DNA of 64,000 bases from an uncultured Paracoccaceae bacterium (GCA_913043905.1 CAJWNQ010000004.1:1-64000), one strand, 5' to 3'. Numbered from the stretch's first letter, positions 46,302 through 56,994 are shown. The notes: generated by a model from the sequence alone, not told the origin. Numbers and translations: made by a program.

Positions 46302-46415
46302 GCGCGCGGGTATAGATGACCTGCACCCATGAGGGAAGTCTTAAGATATTAGAAATTTATAAGAATTAAAAACAATATGACCATATCAAAAGTAATTGTT
46401 ATTTGTCACAAAAAA

Positions 46416-46437
46416 GGCGTGTAGTTATTTACACGCC
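46416..46437 (-). terminator. Terminator after dapD
   Basis: GGCGTGTA (46416-46423) and TACACGCC (46430-46437) form an eight-base stem with a six-base loop; on the minus strand the stem is followed by TTTTT. It lies 27 bases after the dapD stop. Confidence 0.88.
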
Positions 46438-46463
46438 CTTTTATTTAAAAACGTCCTAACTTT

Positions 46464-47288
46464 TTAGTCACGTAATAGTTCATTTATGGATGTTTTTGAT
46501 CGTGTTTGTGCATCTACTTTTTTAACAATTACAGCACAATATAAATTCACACCCTTAGATGGAAGTGACCCTGCAACAACAACTGAACCAGAAGGAACTT
46601 CACCATAAGTAATTTCTCCTGATTCACGATCAAATATTTTAGTAGATTGCCCTATAAAGACTCCCATTCCCAAAACTGCACCTTCACGCACAATACAGCC
46701 TTCAACCACTTCAGATCGAGCACCTATAAAACAATTATCTTCTATGATAGTTGGGCCAGCCTGCATTGGCTCCAAAACACCACCGATGCCTACACCACCT
46801 GACAAGTGAACGTTTGAACCTATTTGTGCACAAGAACCAACTGTTGCCCATGTATCAACCATGGTACCTTCTCCAACATGCGCACCAAGGTTCACAAATG
46901 ATGGCATCAATACCGCACCCGGAGCAATGTAAGCTGATTTGCGCACTATACAGTTTGGAACAGCCCTAAAACCAGCGGCTTGAAAATCATCTGCACCCCA
47001 ACCTTTGAACTTGCTATCAACCTTATCCCACCAAGTACCACCTTGTGGGCCACCTTCTTGAATTTCCATATCTTGAATTCGGAAACCCAGTAAAACGGCT
47101 TTTTTAGCCCACTGATTTACATGCCACTGTCCATTTTCACGTGGTTCTGCAACTCGCAGTTTACCACTATCTAGCGCAGCCAGGGTAGCTTCAATAGCAT
47201 CACGAGCTTCACCCTTTGTTTCTGATGTAATTTCATCACGGGCTTCCCATGCAGATTCAATTGATATTTCTAATTGAGCGTTTGACAT
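46464..47288 (-). CDS. dapD: Tetrahydrodipicolinate N-succinyltransferase
   Basis: A 274-residue left-handed beta-helix acyltransferase of lysine/DAP synthesis. The hexapeptide section runs [80 protein letters not shown]. Full length. The succinylase branch matches presence of dapF in this window. Confidence 0.96.
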   Translation of the reverse strand: MSNAQLEISIESAWEARDEITSETKGEARDAIEATLAALDSGKLRVAEPRENGQWHVNQWAKKAVLLGFRIQDMEIQEGGPQGGTWWDKVDSKFKGWGADDFQAAGFRAVPNCIVRKSAYIAPGAVLMPSFVNLGAHVGEGTMVDTWATVGSCAQIGSNVHLSGGVGIGGVLEPMQAGPTIIEDNCFIGARSEVVEGCIVREGAVLGMGVFIGQSTKIFDRESGEITYGEVPSGSVVVAGSLPSKGVNLYCAVIVKKVDAQTRSKTSINELLRD

Positions 47289-47427
47289 AATTAGTTCTCC
47301 AAAACTTAATATAATTAACTAATTAGCTCCTATAGAGAAAACAGTGAATACCTGCAATGTAACATGCTGTAAGTAAATATATGAGAACGCTGTTAAAAAA
47401 CCACGTATAAAATCAAATAAGTACCAA

Positions 47428-48318
47428 TTATTTACTATTTAAAACACCAGTACATTGTTGAGGTAATTCAGCCATTGTAAAGTGGCGTGGGTGCTTACGT
47501 GCCTTTAATTTAAGTGTATCTGGATCTACCTTTTTTGGCTTTAATGCAGCCGTAATCCACCAAATTAACGTTTTGTCACAGCCATTGCCACCGCTCGATA
47601 AAGAATTAACAGTTGGCTTTTGTATTTTACATACCTTTGATCCGACTGGACACTTCAGCCGTACATGGAAATGAAAATTATGACCCCAGAAAGGCCTAAT
47701 TTTTTGCAACCATTTTTTATCTCCACTTGCATTTTCGCACATATAAATTTTTGCAGGAGCACTCACAAATATGCGATCAACATTTTGATCAGAAGCAGCT
47801 ATTTTCATTACCTTCATATGATCATTAGTCCAATTAGAGCTGGTTAATTTTTTATTATCTGAGCGTATGTTTATTGAAGATAATTTTTCCCGTTTTAATC
47901 GACTAAGGTTTAATTTTTTTGCAGGAAGCATCCAAATATCAGCATCTAAACCAAGTTGATGTGAAGCATGTCCAGAAATCATCGGTCCACCTCGGGGTTG
48001 TGAAATATCTCCAATATATAAACCATTCCAATTTGTTTCTTTGGCTACTTTTTTGCTTATCCGTTTAAGGTAAGCAATCATATTGGGATGTCCCCAATTA
48101 CGACCCCGCGACAAACGCATTACTTGCCATGTTGGGCCATTAATTTCTAATTCCTCTCCACCAGCTAAACAACCTCTTGCATAAGAACCATATGCTTTTG
48201 GAGTTTGCTTTGAAGCTTCAGATTTATAGCCTAAAAGATATCTTGCCTCAATTTGAGCTGTTGTAGTTTGAGCGTATCCGCCAAACACCAATATAAGTAT
48301 TATTAATTTAAGTTTCAT
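47428..48318 (-). CDS. mepA: Penicillin-insensitive murein endopeptidase MepA
   Basis: A 296-residue periplasmic LAS-type zinc metallopeptidase that cleaves peptidoglycan cross-links. Signal peptide MKLKLIILILVFGGYAQTTT; zinc ligands are expected in PMISGHASHQLGLDADIWML and HNFHFHVRLKCPVGS. Length is normal (about 275-300). The start overlaps the end of the upstream MFS gene by 11 bases, so they are co-transcribed. Confidence 0.93.
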   Translation of the reverse strand: MKLKLIILILVFGGYAQTTTAQIEARYLLGYKSEASKQTPKAYGSYARGCLAGGEELEINGPTWQVMRLSRGRNWGHPNMIAYLKRISKKVAKETNWNGLYIGDISQPRGGPMISGHASHQLGLDADIWMLPAKKLNLSRLKREKLSSINIRSDNKKLTSSNWTNDHMKVMKIAASDQNVDRIFVSAPAKIYMCENASGDKKWLQKIRPFWGHNFHFHVRLKCPVGSKVCKIQKPTVNSLSSGGNGCDKTLIWWITAALKPKKVDPDTLKLKARKHPRHFTMAELPQQCTGVLNSK

Positions 48319-49627
48319 GTGTCTTTACCCAAATCAAAGGAAATAGGCCAATAAGGAATAATATAATGACTGGTAAAATTCCCATACGCTGATTCTGCGT
48401 AAAGAAAGTAACTGAAGCAATTAAACTAGGCGCCATCCAAGACGTTGCACGCCCTGACAATGCATATAGTCCAAATGCCTCTGTCATACGATTGTCGTCA
48501 GCTTGTAAAACTAACATAGTGCGAGACGCTGACTGCAAAGCACCACCCGCACCGCCAATACAAACACCACAAATTAAAAATAAATTATCTGGGAGCGTAC
48601 TTCCTTCCGTTAAGACAGCATTAAAAAATTGATGCCGTGATGTCCCAACAATCAATGTGCAGACTATAATTAGAATTAACACACACAAAATTATAACCAG
48701 TTTTGGGCCATATTTTTTATCAGCAAAACCACCTAAATATGTAAAAATAGCAGCTGCAAATCCACTGATAATCCCAAAAATTCCAATCTGGATTATAGAC
48801 CAGCCCAGCACACCACTAGCGTAGATGCCACCAAAAGTATAAATTCCAAGTAATGCATCACGGTAAAACATTGAAGACACCAAATAAGATGCAAAACTAA
48901 TATTTTTGGGCAATCGTTTAATTGTTGCACCCAATTCTTTCATAGCCTTACATATTACACCAGTTTGTATTTTTATTTTTCCATCAGGAACCCATAAAAA
49001 AAACGGAACCATAAAAATTATGTACCAAATTGCCGTTAGAGGGCCAACAGAGCGAGTACCTTCTCGGGATTCTACGTCTAAATTAAATAGTGGGGGATTA
49101 CCAAGCATCGTTTCACCAGCTTTGTTTTCAGCTAAAAACAACAGCACCACAAATAATGATAATAACCCACCGACATAGCCCAGCGCCCACCCGTTTCCAG
49201 AAATACGTCCCAGATTATAATTTGTAGATATCTGAGGTAGCATGGAGTTAACAAAAACCTGTGACAACTCCATTCCAAGCATACCAATGCCAAATAAAAT
49301 CATAATCCACGTCACAGAATACATTCCCGGGATAGCCCACCAGATACCAAATGCACCTACAACATAAAGAATTGAAAAAATTATTAGCCAAGGTTTGTGG
49401 CGCCCTGTAGTATCAGCAATAGCACCAAAAATTGGGCCTAACACCGCCAAAGTTACTCCAACAATTGCTGTCATCATTCCCCATAAGGATTGCCCCATTA
49501 CTTGGTCTCCCACTACAGTAGAAGTAAAGTAAGGCGCAAAAATAAAGGTAATCAATAAAGTATTATATGGCTGCGCTGCCCAATCATAGGACATCCACCC
49601 CCAGATTTCTTTGTTATACTTTTCCAT
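48308..49627 (-). CDS. MFS transporter, UMF1/Atg22-like family
   Basis: About 439 residues with around twelve membrane segments. The opening KEIWGWMSYDWAAQPYNTLL is the marker of the UMF1 (vacuole effluxer Atg22-like) family; GPIFGAIADTTGRHKPWL is the MFS loop motif. I chose ATG 49627 (GGAAG seven bases upstream) over a start 12 codons further up. Amino-acid efflux is likely for the family but not shown. Precedes mepA. Confidence 0.88.
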   Translation of the reverse strand: MEKYNKEIWGWMSYDWAAQPYNTLLITFIFAPYFTSTVVGDQVMGQSLWGMMTAIVGVTLAVLGPIFGAIADTTGRHKPWLIIFSILYVVGAFGIWWAIPGMYSVTWIMILFGIGMLGMELSQVFVNSMLPQISTNYNLGRISGNGWALGYVGGLLSLFVVLLFLAENKAGETMLGNPPLFNLDVESREGTRSVGPLTAIWYIIFMVPFFLWVPDGKIKIQTGVICKAMKELGATIKRLPKNISFASYLVSSMFYRDALLGIYTFGGIYASGVLGWSIIQIGIFGIISGFAAAIFTYLGGFADKKYGPKLVIILCVLILIIVCTLIVGTSRHQFFNAVLTEGSTLPDNLFLICGVCIGGAGGALQSASRTMLVLQADDNRMTEAFGLYALSGRATSWMAPSLIASVTFFTQNQRMGILPVIILFLIGLFPLIWVKTHET

Positions 49628-49743
49628 AATAGCTTCCAAGATGCCTAGGTTAATGAACCACAAAAAGCAGTATTTAATAATAATACTTCATCTTGCATAA
49701 CAACACTAACACAGTTAGCAACATCCCAAAAAAGGAAAATAGC

Positions 49744-50034
49744 ATGACAACAAATGGCACAGGTATCAGTGAAATTCTGATAATGGCGTTAGATCTAGCT
49801 TGGTGGGTTGTTATTATTCAATTTATTATGAGCTGGCTTATTCAATTTGATGTCTTAAATTTACGCCAACCTATTGTTGCCCAAGCTTGGTCAGGTATTA
49901 ATCGCATAACGTCGCCTATCTATGACAAATTACGCCAGATTGTTCCGTCTATAGGCGGTATTGACTTCACACCGATCATCGTAATTTTTGGAATCCGTGC
50001 GTTACAAGTATTATTATACAAAAATCCATTCTAA
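49744..50034 (+). CDS. YggT family membrane protein
   Basis: A 96-residue protein with two hydrophobic segments (LAWWVVIIQFIMSWLIQF and FTPIIVIFGIRALQVLL) and the conserved ITSPIYDKLRQIVPSIGGID. YggT proteins are linked to cell-division positioning or osmotic stress in some bacteria. ATG 49744 with AAAGGAAA is preferred over the upstream in-frame ATG. Followed by a strong terminator. Confidence 0.88.
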   Translation: MTTNGTGISEILIMALDLAWWVVIIQFIMSWLIQFDVLNLRQPIVAQAWSGINRITSPIYDKLRQIVPSIGGIDFTPIIVIFGIRALQVLLYKNPF

Positions 50035-50040
50035 ATATTA

Positions 50041-50067
50041 AAAGCCCACATATTAAATGTGGGCTTT
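50041..50067. terminator. Bidirectional terminator between yggT and argG
   Basis: AAAGCCCACAT (50041-50051) and ATGTGGGCTTT (50057-50067) form an 11-base perfect stem with a five-base loop and T/A tails on both sides. Confidence 0.92.
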
Positions 50068-50140
50068 TCTATTGTTACGCTGAATTGAAAAAGCCAAAAT
50101 TAGTCTACATAATATTAATTTATGCTCAATTAAAATATAA

Positions 50141-51361
50141 TTAACCACGGCTTTTACGGGCAGCCAAAAGTTTCAATCTTAATGCATTAATTTTAATAAA
50201 CCCTGCAGCATCCGCTTGATTATATGCACCAGCATCGTCTTCAAATGTAACATGAGCTTCTGAGTACAAACTATCATCCGACCAGCGGCCAACTGTTTGA
50301 ACAGACCCTTTATAAAGTTTTAATCTAACAGTACCATTTACATGTTCTTGACTTGCATCAATTAGGGCTTGCAACATTTCACGTTCAGGACTGTACCAGA
50401 AACCATTATAAATCAATTCTGCATATTTTGGCATTAATTCATCTTTTAAGTGCGCTGCACCACGATCCAAGGTAATTGATTCAATTCCACGATGCGCCTC
50501 AAGCATAATTGTTCCACCAGGCGTTTCATAAATTCCACGCGATTTCATTCCAACAAATCGACCCTCAACTAAGTCCAGCCGTCCAATTCCATGTTTACCT
50601 CCTAGCTCATTTAATGCTGTAAGCATTTCAGCCGGCGTTAATGACTTACTATTCAGCGAAATGGGATCTCCCTTAAAATACCCAATTTCAATATGTTCTG
50701 CTAAATCTGGTGCATCTTCAGGATGAACTGTTCGCTGGTAAACATATTCAGGTGCTTCAACAGCAGGGTCTTCCAATACTTTACCTTCAGAGGATGTGTG
50801 CAATAAATTTGCATCCACAGAAAACGGTGCTTCACCACGCTTATCCTTAGCAATGGGAATTTGATGTTCTTCTGCAAATTCTAATAATTTTGTGCGACTG
50901 GATAAATCCCATTCTCGCCAAGGTGCTATTACTTTAATATCTGGATTTAATGCATATGCAGATAACTCAAAGCGAACTTGATCATTTCCTTTACCTGTTG
51001 CGCCATGTGCAACAGCATCAGCTCCCACCTCAGCAGCAATTTCAACTAACCGCTTTGAGATTAATGGGCGCGCAATTGATGTGCCCAGCAAATAGAGACC
51101 TTCATAAACAGCATTTGCTCGAAACATTGGAAAGACAAAATCCCGAACAAACTCTTCACGTACATCTTCAATAAAAATATTTCCTGGCTTTACACCCAGC
51201 AATTCAGCTTTCTTACGTGCAGGGTCTAGTTCTTCACCTTGGCCTAAATCAGCAGTAAATGTTACAATTTCACAGCCATATTCAATTTCCAACCACTTCA
51301 GAATAATTGAGGTATCGAGACCTCCTGAATAGGCTAAAACAACCTTCTTTGGCGCTATCAT
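50141..51361 (-). CDS. argG: Argininosuccinate synthase
   Basis: A 406-residue enzyme joining citrulline and aspartate with ATP. The P-loop is [35 protein letters not shown] and [20 protein letters not shown]-type stretches are family hallmarks. The start at 51361 is preferred since a GGAG site sits eight bases upstream, overlapping another in-frame ATG at 51376. A structured region lies upstream. Confidence 0.96.
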   Translation of the reverse strand: MIAPKKVVLAYSGGLDTSIILKWLEIEYGCEIVTFTADLGQGEELDPARKKAELLGVKPGNIFIEDVREEFVRDFVFPMFRANAVYEGLYLLGTSIARPLISKRLVEIAAEVGADAVAHGATGKGNDQVRFELSAYALNPDIKVIAPWREWDLSSRTKLLEFAEEHQIPIAKDKRGEAPFSVDANLLHTSSEGKVLEDPAVEAPEYVYQRTVHPEDAPDLAEHIEIGYFKGDPISLNSKSLTPAEMLTALNELGGKHGIGRLDLVEGRFVGMKSRGIYETPGGTIMLEAHRGIESITLDRGAAHLKDELMPKYAELIYNGFWYSPEREMLQALIDASQEHVNGTVRLKLYKGSVQTVGRWSDDSLYSEAHVTFEDDAGAYNQADAAGFIKINALRLKLLAARKSRG

Positions 51362-51408
51362 TTTTTTACTCCACATTTACTATTAATATTGATCATCGTT
51401 TATGTGGT

Positions 51409-51477
51409 TTGCCCATTGCGGGCAAGTCCTGGATGAAGATCTAGAGCTAAACAGCCAGCGTATGAAACTCAATACGC
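51409..51477. other. Two hairpins in the argG-ilvA divergent region
   Basis: TTGCCC/GGGCAA (51409-51414 with 51420-51425) and GCGTAT/ATACGC (51458-51463 with 51472-51477) are perfect six-base stems. The roughly 70 bases are richer in G+C than their surroundings (51480-51632 is AT-rich), as expected for a small RNA or an argG leader, but no known family is recognised. Confidence 0.4.
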
Positions 51478-51632
51478 CATACAAATATCTTAATTCCAAT
51501 TAAATGCATTTGAACCATTAACAATTTTTACAAATAAGCTTTATATATATTTTAAATCATCAATCTATTTTGATGCCCATTGCACCTTAAAATAAAGCTA
51601 TTTAAACTGATAAATTAATACGAGGTTTTATA

Positions 51633-52868
51633 ATGACATCTTTTCAAGAATTAGCCCAATCAACATGTTTCAAAATACGGAATTTATTTCCTGAAACACC
51701 TTTACAAAAAAATGAATATCTTTCTAATATTTATGGGGCAGAGATATATTTAAAAAGAGAAGATTTATCACCCGTTAGATCATATAAAATTCGCGGTGCG
51801 TTCAATGCAATGAGCAAGGCACTCAAAGCCGGGAGTTCTGCTAAATTTGTTTGCGCATCAGCAGGTAACCACGCCCAAGGTTTTGCATTTGCTTGCCAAC
51901 ACTTTGGTGTCAAAGGTAGAATCTATATGCCCGTAACAACACCGCAGCAAAAGATAATAAAAACTGCGAGTTTTGGTGGAAAAGCAATCAAAATTATTAT
52001 GCAGGGTGACTATTTTGATGAAACTCTGCAAGCTGCTTTAAAATACGCAGATGAAACAGGTGCATCAATGTTACCACCTTACGATCATCCAGACGTTATT
52101 GAAGGTCAAGCAACTGTAGGTGTCGAAATCCTAAATCAATTGGGGCAAGCTCCCGATATGATAATTACACCGGTTGGTGGTGGAGGTCTATCCTCTGGAT
52201 TAGTAAAGTACTTTGAAAATCATACAATTGATTTTAAATTTTGTGAACCACTGGGTGGACGTAGCCTTTATGAGGCTTTGCTAGCTAATAAATTAGTAAC
52301 ACTTAATCACGTAGATAATTTTGTTGATGGCGCAGCTGTGGCGAGAATAGGCGATAACAATTTTGCAATCTTAAAACATCAAAAGGTTAATGATGTTTTA
52401 GGCATACCTGAGGGACGTATTTGCACAACAATCATAGATATGTTGAATATAGAAGGTATTGTTTTAGAGCCTGCAGGCGCATTAGCAATTGATGCTCTAA
52501 AAGATCTAAAAGATCAAATTAGAGGAAAAAAAGTTGTGTGTATAGCTTCTGGCGGTAATTTTGATTTTGAAAGATTACCTGATATCAAAGAACGTGCATT
52601 ACGGTTTGAAGGACTAAAAAAATATTTTATTCTTCGGATGCCTCAGCGACCAGGCGCTTTAAAAGATTTCTTAAACTTGCTGGGACCCAATGACGATATT
52701 GCACGCTTTGAATACCTTAAAAAATCTGCCCGTAATTTTGGCTCAGTGCTACTTGGTATAGAAAGTGGTTCAGCTGAAGGATTTAAAGATCTATGTAAGC
52801 GAATGACAGACAACGGTTTCACATTTGAAGACATCACAAACGATGAACTTTTAGCACAGTTTTTTTAG
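51633..52868 (+). CDS. ilvA: Threonine dehydratase (biosynthetic)
   Basis: A 411-residue PLP enzyme turning threonine into 2-oxobutanoate. The PLP lysine is in SPVRSYKIRGAFNAMSKA; SAGNHAQGFAFACQHFGVKG and PVGGGGLSSGLVKYF bind substrate and cofactor. A single C-terminal regulatory ACT-like domain (YFILRMPQRPGALKDFLN) makes it the short IlvA form. Start follows ACGAGG. Confidence 0.92.
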   Translation: MTSFQELAQSTCFKIRNLFPETPLQKNEYLSNIYGAEIYLKREDLSPVRSYKIRGAFNAMSKALKAGSSAKFVCASAGNHAQGFAFACQHFGVKGRIYMPVTTPQQKIIKTASFGGKAIKIIMQGDYFDETLQAALKYADETGASMLPPYDHPDVIEGQATVGVEILNQLGQAPDMIITPVGGGGLSSGLVKYFENHTIDFKFCEPLGGRSLYEALLANKLVTLNHVDNFVDGAAVARIGDNNFAILKHQKVNDVLGIPEGRICTTIIDMLNIEGIVLEPAGALAIDALKDLKDQIRGKKVVCIASGGNFDFERLPDIKERALRFEGLKKYFILRMPQRPGALKDFLNLLGPNDDIARFEYLKKSARNFGSVLLGIESGSAEGFKDLCKRMTDNGFTFEDITNDELLAQFF

Positions 52869-52892
52869 TATAACTTTACCTTAAGAGTACCC

Positions 52893-53660
52893 ATGTTAAA
52901 TATTCAATCTTTAGGTGATCAATCAAATATTCCTGATTTATTAATTGTTCATGGATTATTTGGGTCAGCACGGAACTGGCGTGCAATCGCTCGAAATTTA
53001 TCAACAGATCGTCAAGTCCATGTCGTAGATATGCGAAATCATGGGGATAGTTTTTGGGATGCTGATAACTCCTACGAAGCTATGGCAAACGACCTTGCAA
53101 AAGTTATTCAATCTCTAGGGGTTACTTTAGATATTTTAGGACATTCGATGGGTGGCAAAGCTGGAATGGTTCTAGCTTTAACCTATCCTGAATTAGTTAA
53201 TCGACTATTAGTGGCAGATATTGCGCCAGCAAAGTATGCCCATGATCAAAGCTTCAATGTAGCCGCCATGCAATTGCTACCACTTAATAGTTTTACTCGG
53301 CGATCTGAAGCAGATGTTATTCTTGCTGAAACTTTACCTGACAAAAATATACGTGCTTTTTTTTTACAAAGTCTTAAAATTTCTGAAACTGGGAATTCAT
53401 GGCAATTGAATCTAAATGCATTAAGCACAAACATGGATAAAATAATTGGCTTTCCTATTATTAATAGCGAATTTAGCGGTGAAACTTTATTTGTACGAGG
53501 TGGCAGATCACAATATATTTTAAACAGCCACTTAGCAGACATAAAAACCCTATTTCCTAACTATAATTTGACAACAATTGAAAGTGCTGGCCATTGGCTG
53601 CATGTGGACGCAACTAGAGCTTTTTTATTAGCTGTTAAGGATTTCTTTGTTAGAAAATAA
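52893..53660 (+). CDS. Alpha/beta hydrolase, YbfF-like esterase
   Basis: A 255-residue hydrolase: LIVHGLFGSARNWRAIARNL, VDMRNHGDSFW, nucleophile Ser in DILGHSMGGKAGMVLAL, and the catalytic His late in ESAGHWLHVDATRAF. This matches the YbfF/ABHD11-like acyl esterases. It follows ilvA by 24 bases and may share its transcript. Native substrate unknown. Confidence 0.88.
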   Translation: MLNIQSLGDQSNIPDLLIVHGLFGSARNWRAIARNLSTDRQVHVVDMRNHGDSFWDADNSYEAMANDLAKVIQSLGVTLDILGHSMGGKAGMVLALTYPELVNRLLVADIAPAKYAHDQSFNVAAMQLLPLNSFTRRSEADVILAETLPDKNIRAFFLQSLKISETGNSWQLNLNALSTNMDKIIGFPIINSEFSGETLFVRGGRSQYILNSHLADIKTLFPNYNLTTIESAGHWLHVDATRAFLLAVKDFFVRK

Positions 53661-53678
53661 TGAAAGTTGTAACTAATA

Positions 53679-54110
53679 TTACAAATATGCTTTCAAATAT
53701 GCTGCATCACCTTCTGATGCTAAATGACCGACCGCTAAATCTGGCTTGGTCCAATGGGCTGTATGATTAATCTCAGTGGGCTCAGCTAGCTTACGGACTG
53801 CTCGTGCTAAATATATGTGGCATACTTTACGAGCGAATAGGTTGTACTCTGGCATATAGGTATATCTCTGGTATGCACCCAACCGGCGCGTGATACAAAT
53901 CCGCCAGCCAGTTTCCTCCAGTACTTCTCGATGAAGTGCTATAATTGGGCTTTCTCCTAAATCAATTCCACCACCAGGTAACTGCAACTCTACGTAAGGC
54001 TTTGATTGGAGTGTCAATAATATTTCCTGATTAGATAGGATGATCCCATACGCACCCGGGCGGTCCAGGTATGTTTGTTTAGAATCTTTTGGTTCGCCAT
54101 ATCGTCTCAT
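53679..54110 (-). CDS. Nudix hydrolase
   Basis: A 143-residue protein with an intact Nudix box G-x5-E-x7-R-E-V-x-E-E-T-G in GGIDLGESPIIALHREVLEE. No extra domain. Substrate (nucleoside diphosphate derivative) not predictable. Convergent with the esterase. Confidence 0.88.
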   Translation of the reverse strand: MRRYGEPKDSKQTYLDRPGAYGIILSNQEILLTLQSKPYVELQLPGGGIDLGESPIIALHREVLEETGWRICITRRLGAYQRYTYMPEYNLFARKVCHIYLARAVRKLAEPTEINHTAHWTKPDLAVGHLASEGDAAYLKAYL

Positions 54111-54209
54111 TATCTGTCCATATCAAATAATTGTTTAAAGGACAGCATTGAATTGCGCTTTTATAAAAACGGGCTTATTGGAAACTAAGTTTAAAAACGG
54201 ATTGACACA

Positions 54210-55205
54210 ATGACATCTGACACTCTTATCAAAAAATGGGATGAACAGGTCCTTCCATTTCAATTAGACGCATCAAACATTCGTGGGCGTATTGCTCGTT
54301 TAGACACTCTTTTAGACGATGTCTTGATGCAACATAATTATCCTACGCAAGTATCAGCGCTTGTGGCTGAAGCAGTAATGTTGACAGCACTTATTGGCCA
54401 AACTGTTGAATTGCGTTGGAAATTAAGTTTACAAATCCGTGGCGATGGACCTATTCGTATAATAGCAACTGACTATTATGGGCCAGGTAAAAATGGTGAA
54501 CCTGCAAAGATCCGTGCTTACGCTAGTTATGATAAAAAGCGTTTGGCAGAATCAAATGAAACCGGATTTAAAAATATCGGCAAAGGTATGTTTGCTGTTC
54601 TAATGGATCAAGGTGAACATATGAAGCCTTACCAAGGGATTACGCCACTATCACAAGGTTCGCTGTCACGTTGTGCTGAGACTTACTTTGCACAATCTGA
54701 ACAATTACCAACCAGGTTTGAAGTAGTTGTCGGTGAATCTTCTTTGCCTGGGGAAACAAAATCGTGGCGAGCAGGGGGAGTTATGTTGCAACATTTGCCA
54801 AAAGCATCGCCTCTTATGGCTAAGGACCTACCAAGTTCTCCCGATGGTTTACTTACAGCAGATGATTTACTTTCGGGTGACGAAAGTGCCGAAGATTGGA
54901 ATAGAGTAAATATTCTTCTAGATACTGTTGAAGAAATCGAATTAATTGGTCCAAATATTTCATCACCAGAATTATTAAATCGCCTTTTTCACGAAGAAAC
55001 TCCACGCTTATTTGATCCTCAGACCGTAAGATTTGGCTGCTCTTGTGGAGAAGAAAAAGTTCGCAATACAATGTCTATTTATTCACAAAAAGACATTTCA
55101 CATATGATCAATGAAACCGGAATGGTTACTGCTGACTGTCAGTTTTGTGGTTCACATTATGAATTAGATCCAAAATCTTTAGGATTTGAAAGTGTCAAAA
55201 ACTAG
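54210..55205 (+). CDS. hslO: Redox-regulated chaperone Hsp33
   Basis: A 331-residue cytosolic holdase that activates when its zinc is released by oxidation. The zinc Cys pairs are FGCSCGEEKV and ADCQFCGSHYELD near the C-terminus; the N-terminal domain has LTALIGQTVELRWKLSLQIR. A Nudix gene follows after 42 bases. Confidence 0.94.
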   Translation: MTSDTLIKKWDEQVLPFQLDASNIRGRIARLDTLLDDVLMQHNYPTQVSALVAEAVMLTALIGQTVELRWKLSLQIRGDGPIRIIATDYYGPGKNGEPAKIRAYASYDKKRLAESNETGFKNIGKGMFAVLMDQGEHMKPYQGITPLSQGSLSRCAETYFAQSEQLPTRFEVVVGESSLPGETKSWRAGGVMLQHLPKASPLMAKDLPSSPDGLLTADDLLSGDESAEDWNRVNILLDTVEEIELIGPNISSPELLNRLFHEETPRLFDPQTVRFGCSCGEEKVRNTMSIYSQKDISHMINETGMVTADCQFCGSHYELDPKSLGFESVKN

Positions 55206-55247
55206 CCTACCCTTGCGCTACTTCGCTTGCTACGCCATGATTTATTC

Positions 55248-55874
55248 ATGAGTAAAACAGACATCAGTATAGATCAAATAAAAAGTGCCTTAGGGCAATA
55301 TTGCGGAAATCAAAAAACTTCAGACTTTGACTTAAATGAAGCCTCACGGCCCAGTTCACATCAGTTACGCAGAGCAGCAGTTTTATTACCATTAATTTTA
55401 CGCCCATCAGGTATAAATATTATTTTAACCAAACGATCTAATCACTTGAAAAATCATCCTGGACAGATAGCCCTACCTGGTGGAAAGTTTGATGGAGATG
55501 ACAAAAACTTTATAGATACAGCGTTGCGTGAGGCTGAAGAAGAGATCGGTTTGTCTCAGAGCATTGTTAATATTCTAGGCACCTTACCAGACCATGAGAC
55601 TGTTACTTCATTTTGCGTAACACCAGTTGTTGGGCTAGTTAATACTACCTTTAAGCCAAAACTTGATCGCAATGAAGTAGATGAAGTCTTTGAGGTTCCT
55701 TTAAGTATATTCACCGATTCAAAAAATTTTAACATTCATGATCGTATGTGGAATGGAATTGAACGCCAATATTTTGTTGTGCCTTATGGACCTTATTATA
55801 TTTGGGGTGCTACAGCACGTATTTTAAGAATGTTTTGTGATGTAATTGGAGGCCATAATGAAATTAACCTCTGA
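55248..55874 (+). CDS. Nudix CoA pyrophosphatase-like hydrolase
   Basis: A 208-residue Nudix protein: box GGKFDGDDKNFIDTALREAE (E-E-I-G follows) preceded by LTKRSNHLKNHPGQIALPGG, the UPF0035 motif of CoA diphosphatases (YeaB/NudL). Start ATG 55248 is preferred over a TTG seven codons earlier; neither has a good ribosome site, suggesting coupling to hslO. Overlaps cca by 17 bases. Confidence 0.88.
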   Translation: MSKTDISIDQIKSALGQYCGNQKTSDFDLNEASRPSSHQLRRAAVLLPLILRPSGINIILTKRSNHLKNHPGQIALPGGKFDGDDKNFIDTALREAEEEIGLSQSIVNILGTLPDHETVTSFCVTPVVGLVNTTFKPKLDRNEVDEVFEVPLSIFTDSKNFNIHDRMWNGIERQYFVVPYGPYYIWGATARILRMFCDVIGGHNEINL

Positions 55875-56994
55875 CTGGTTGCAAAATCCTGACACAATTG
55901 CAGTAATGAAAGCATTACAAGCAAAAAATAATCAAGTATTTTTTGTTGGCGGTTGTGTTCGAAATGGGTTGTTGGGTGTTTCAACAGCAGACATAGATAT
56001 TTCAACAGATGCTAGGCCAGAACAAATAATTGCATTGGCAAAAATAGCTGGGCTAAAGTTTATACCTACAGGTATTGATCATGGCACAGTCACTGTAGTG
56101 GTCAATAGCAACTCTTTTGAAGTTACTTGTTTTCGAAAAGATATTGAGACAGATGGACGTCATGCTGTAGTGGCTTTCGCCGATGACATTTATGATGATG
56201 CAAAGCGCCGAGACTTCACTATGAATGCAATTTATGCATTAGCTGATGGGACCATAGTAGACCCTCTGAACGGATTGATCGATCTAAAAAAAAGACACGT
56301 TCGTTTTATTGAAAATGCTACAAACCGTATTACAGAAGATTATCTACGTATTTTGAGATTTTTCAGATTTACAGCACAGTATGGTGATCCAGCACTCGGC
56401 ATCGATGCAGATGGTCTAGCTGCCTGTGCCGCTGGAGTTGATGGTATTAGTTTACTTCCAAAGGAGCGCATTGGTAATGAAATGCGCAAAATTTTAGGCT
56501 CAAAAAATCCTTCACTAGTTTTAGCCGCCATGGATATATCTGGTATATTGGCAAAAATTCTAACTGGAGCAAGCGCAAAATATATGGCAATTCTTGTACA
56601 TCTAGAGCAGGCTGATCAAATTAATTGGCTTACTCGGCTAGTTGTTTTGGGAGGCTCAAACCAGACAGCCGCATTACGTTTAACAAATGCCGAAGCGCGT
56701 GAACTAAGGCATACTTTAAAAGCAATTGAATTAGGGTATAAGCCAACCGCTATTGCTTTTGAGTTTGGCAAAAATATTGCAATTTCAACTTCTTTAGCAT
56801 TAGCTGCATTAACAGAAACCAAACCACCAATTAATTTAGAAGCACAAATTACCCAAGGCACTTCAGCTATATTTCCCATTACTGCAAAAGATTTAGGTGG
56901 CCTTCACGGCAAGCAATTGGGTGAAACCCTGAAAAAGTTACAAAAACTTTGGGTAGCATCAGATTTTACGCTAAAAAAACAGGATTTATTATAA
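55858..56994 (+). CDS. CCA tRNA nucleotidyltransferase/poly(A) polymerase family
   Basis: A 378-residue class II nucleotidyltransferase: VFFVGGCVRNGLLGVSTADI, DIDISTDARPEQ catalytic Asp pair, RRDFTMNAIYALADGT, and a helical rest. ATG 55858 is preferred because GGAGG precedes it by six bases. Its stop overlaps the lysE start (TAATG). Both visible tRNAs encode CCA already, so its main role may be repair. Confidence 0.9.
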   Translation: MKLTSDWLQNPDTIAVMKALQAKNNQVFFVGGCVRNGLLGVSTADIDISTDARPEQIIALAKIAGLKFIPTGIDHGTVTVVVNSNSFEVTCFRKDIETDGRHAVVAFADDIYDDAKRRDFTMNAIYALADGTIVDPLNGLIDLKKRHVRFIENATNRITEDYLRILRFFRFTAQYGDPALGIDADGLAACAAGVDGISLLPKERIGNEMRKILGSKNPSLVLAAMDISGILAKILTGASAKYMAILVHLEQADQINWLTRLVVLGGSNQTAALRLTNAEARELRHTLKAIELGYKPTAIAFEFGKNIAISTSLALAALTETKPPINLEAQITQGTSAIFPITAKDLGGLHGKQLGETLKKLQKLWVASDFTLKKQDLL

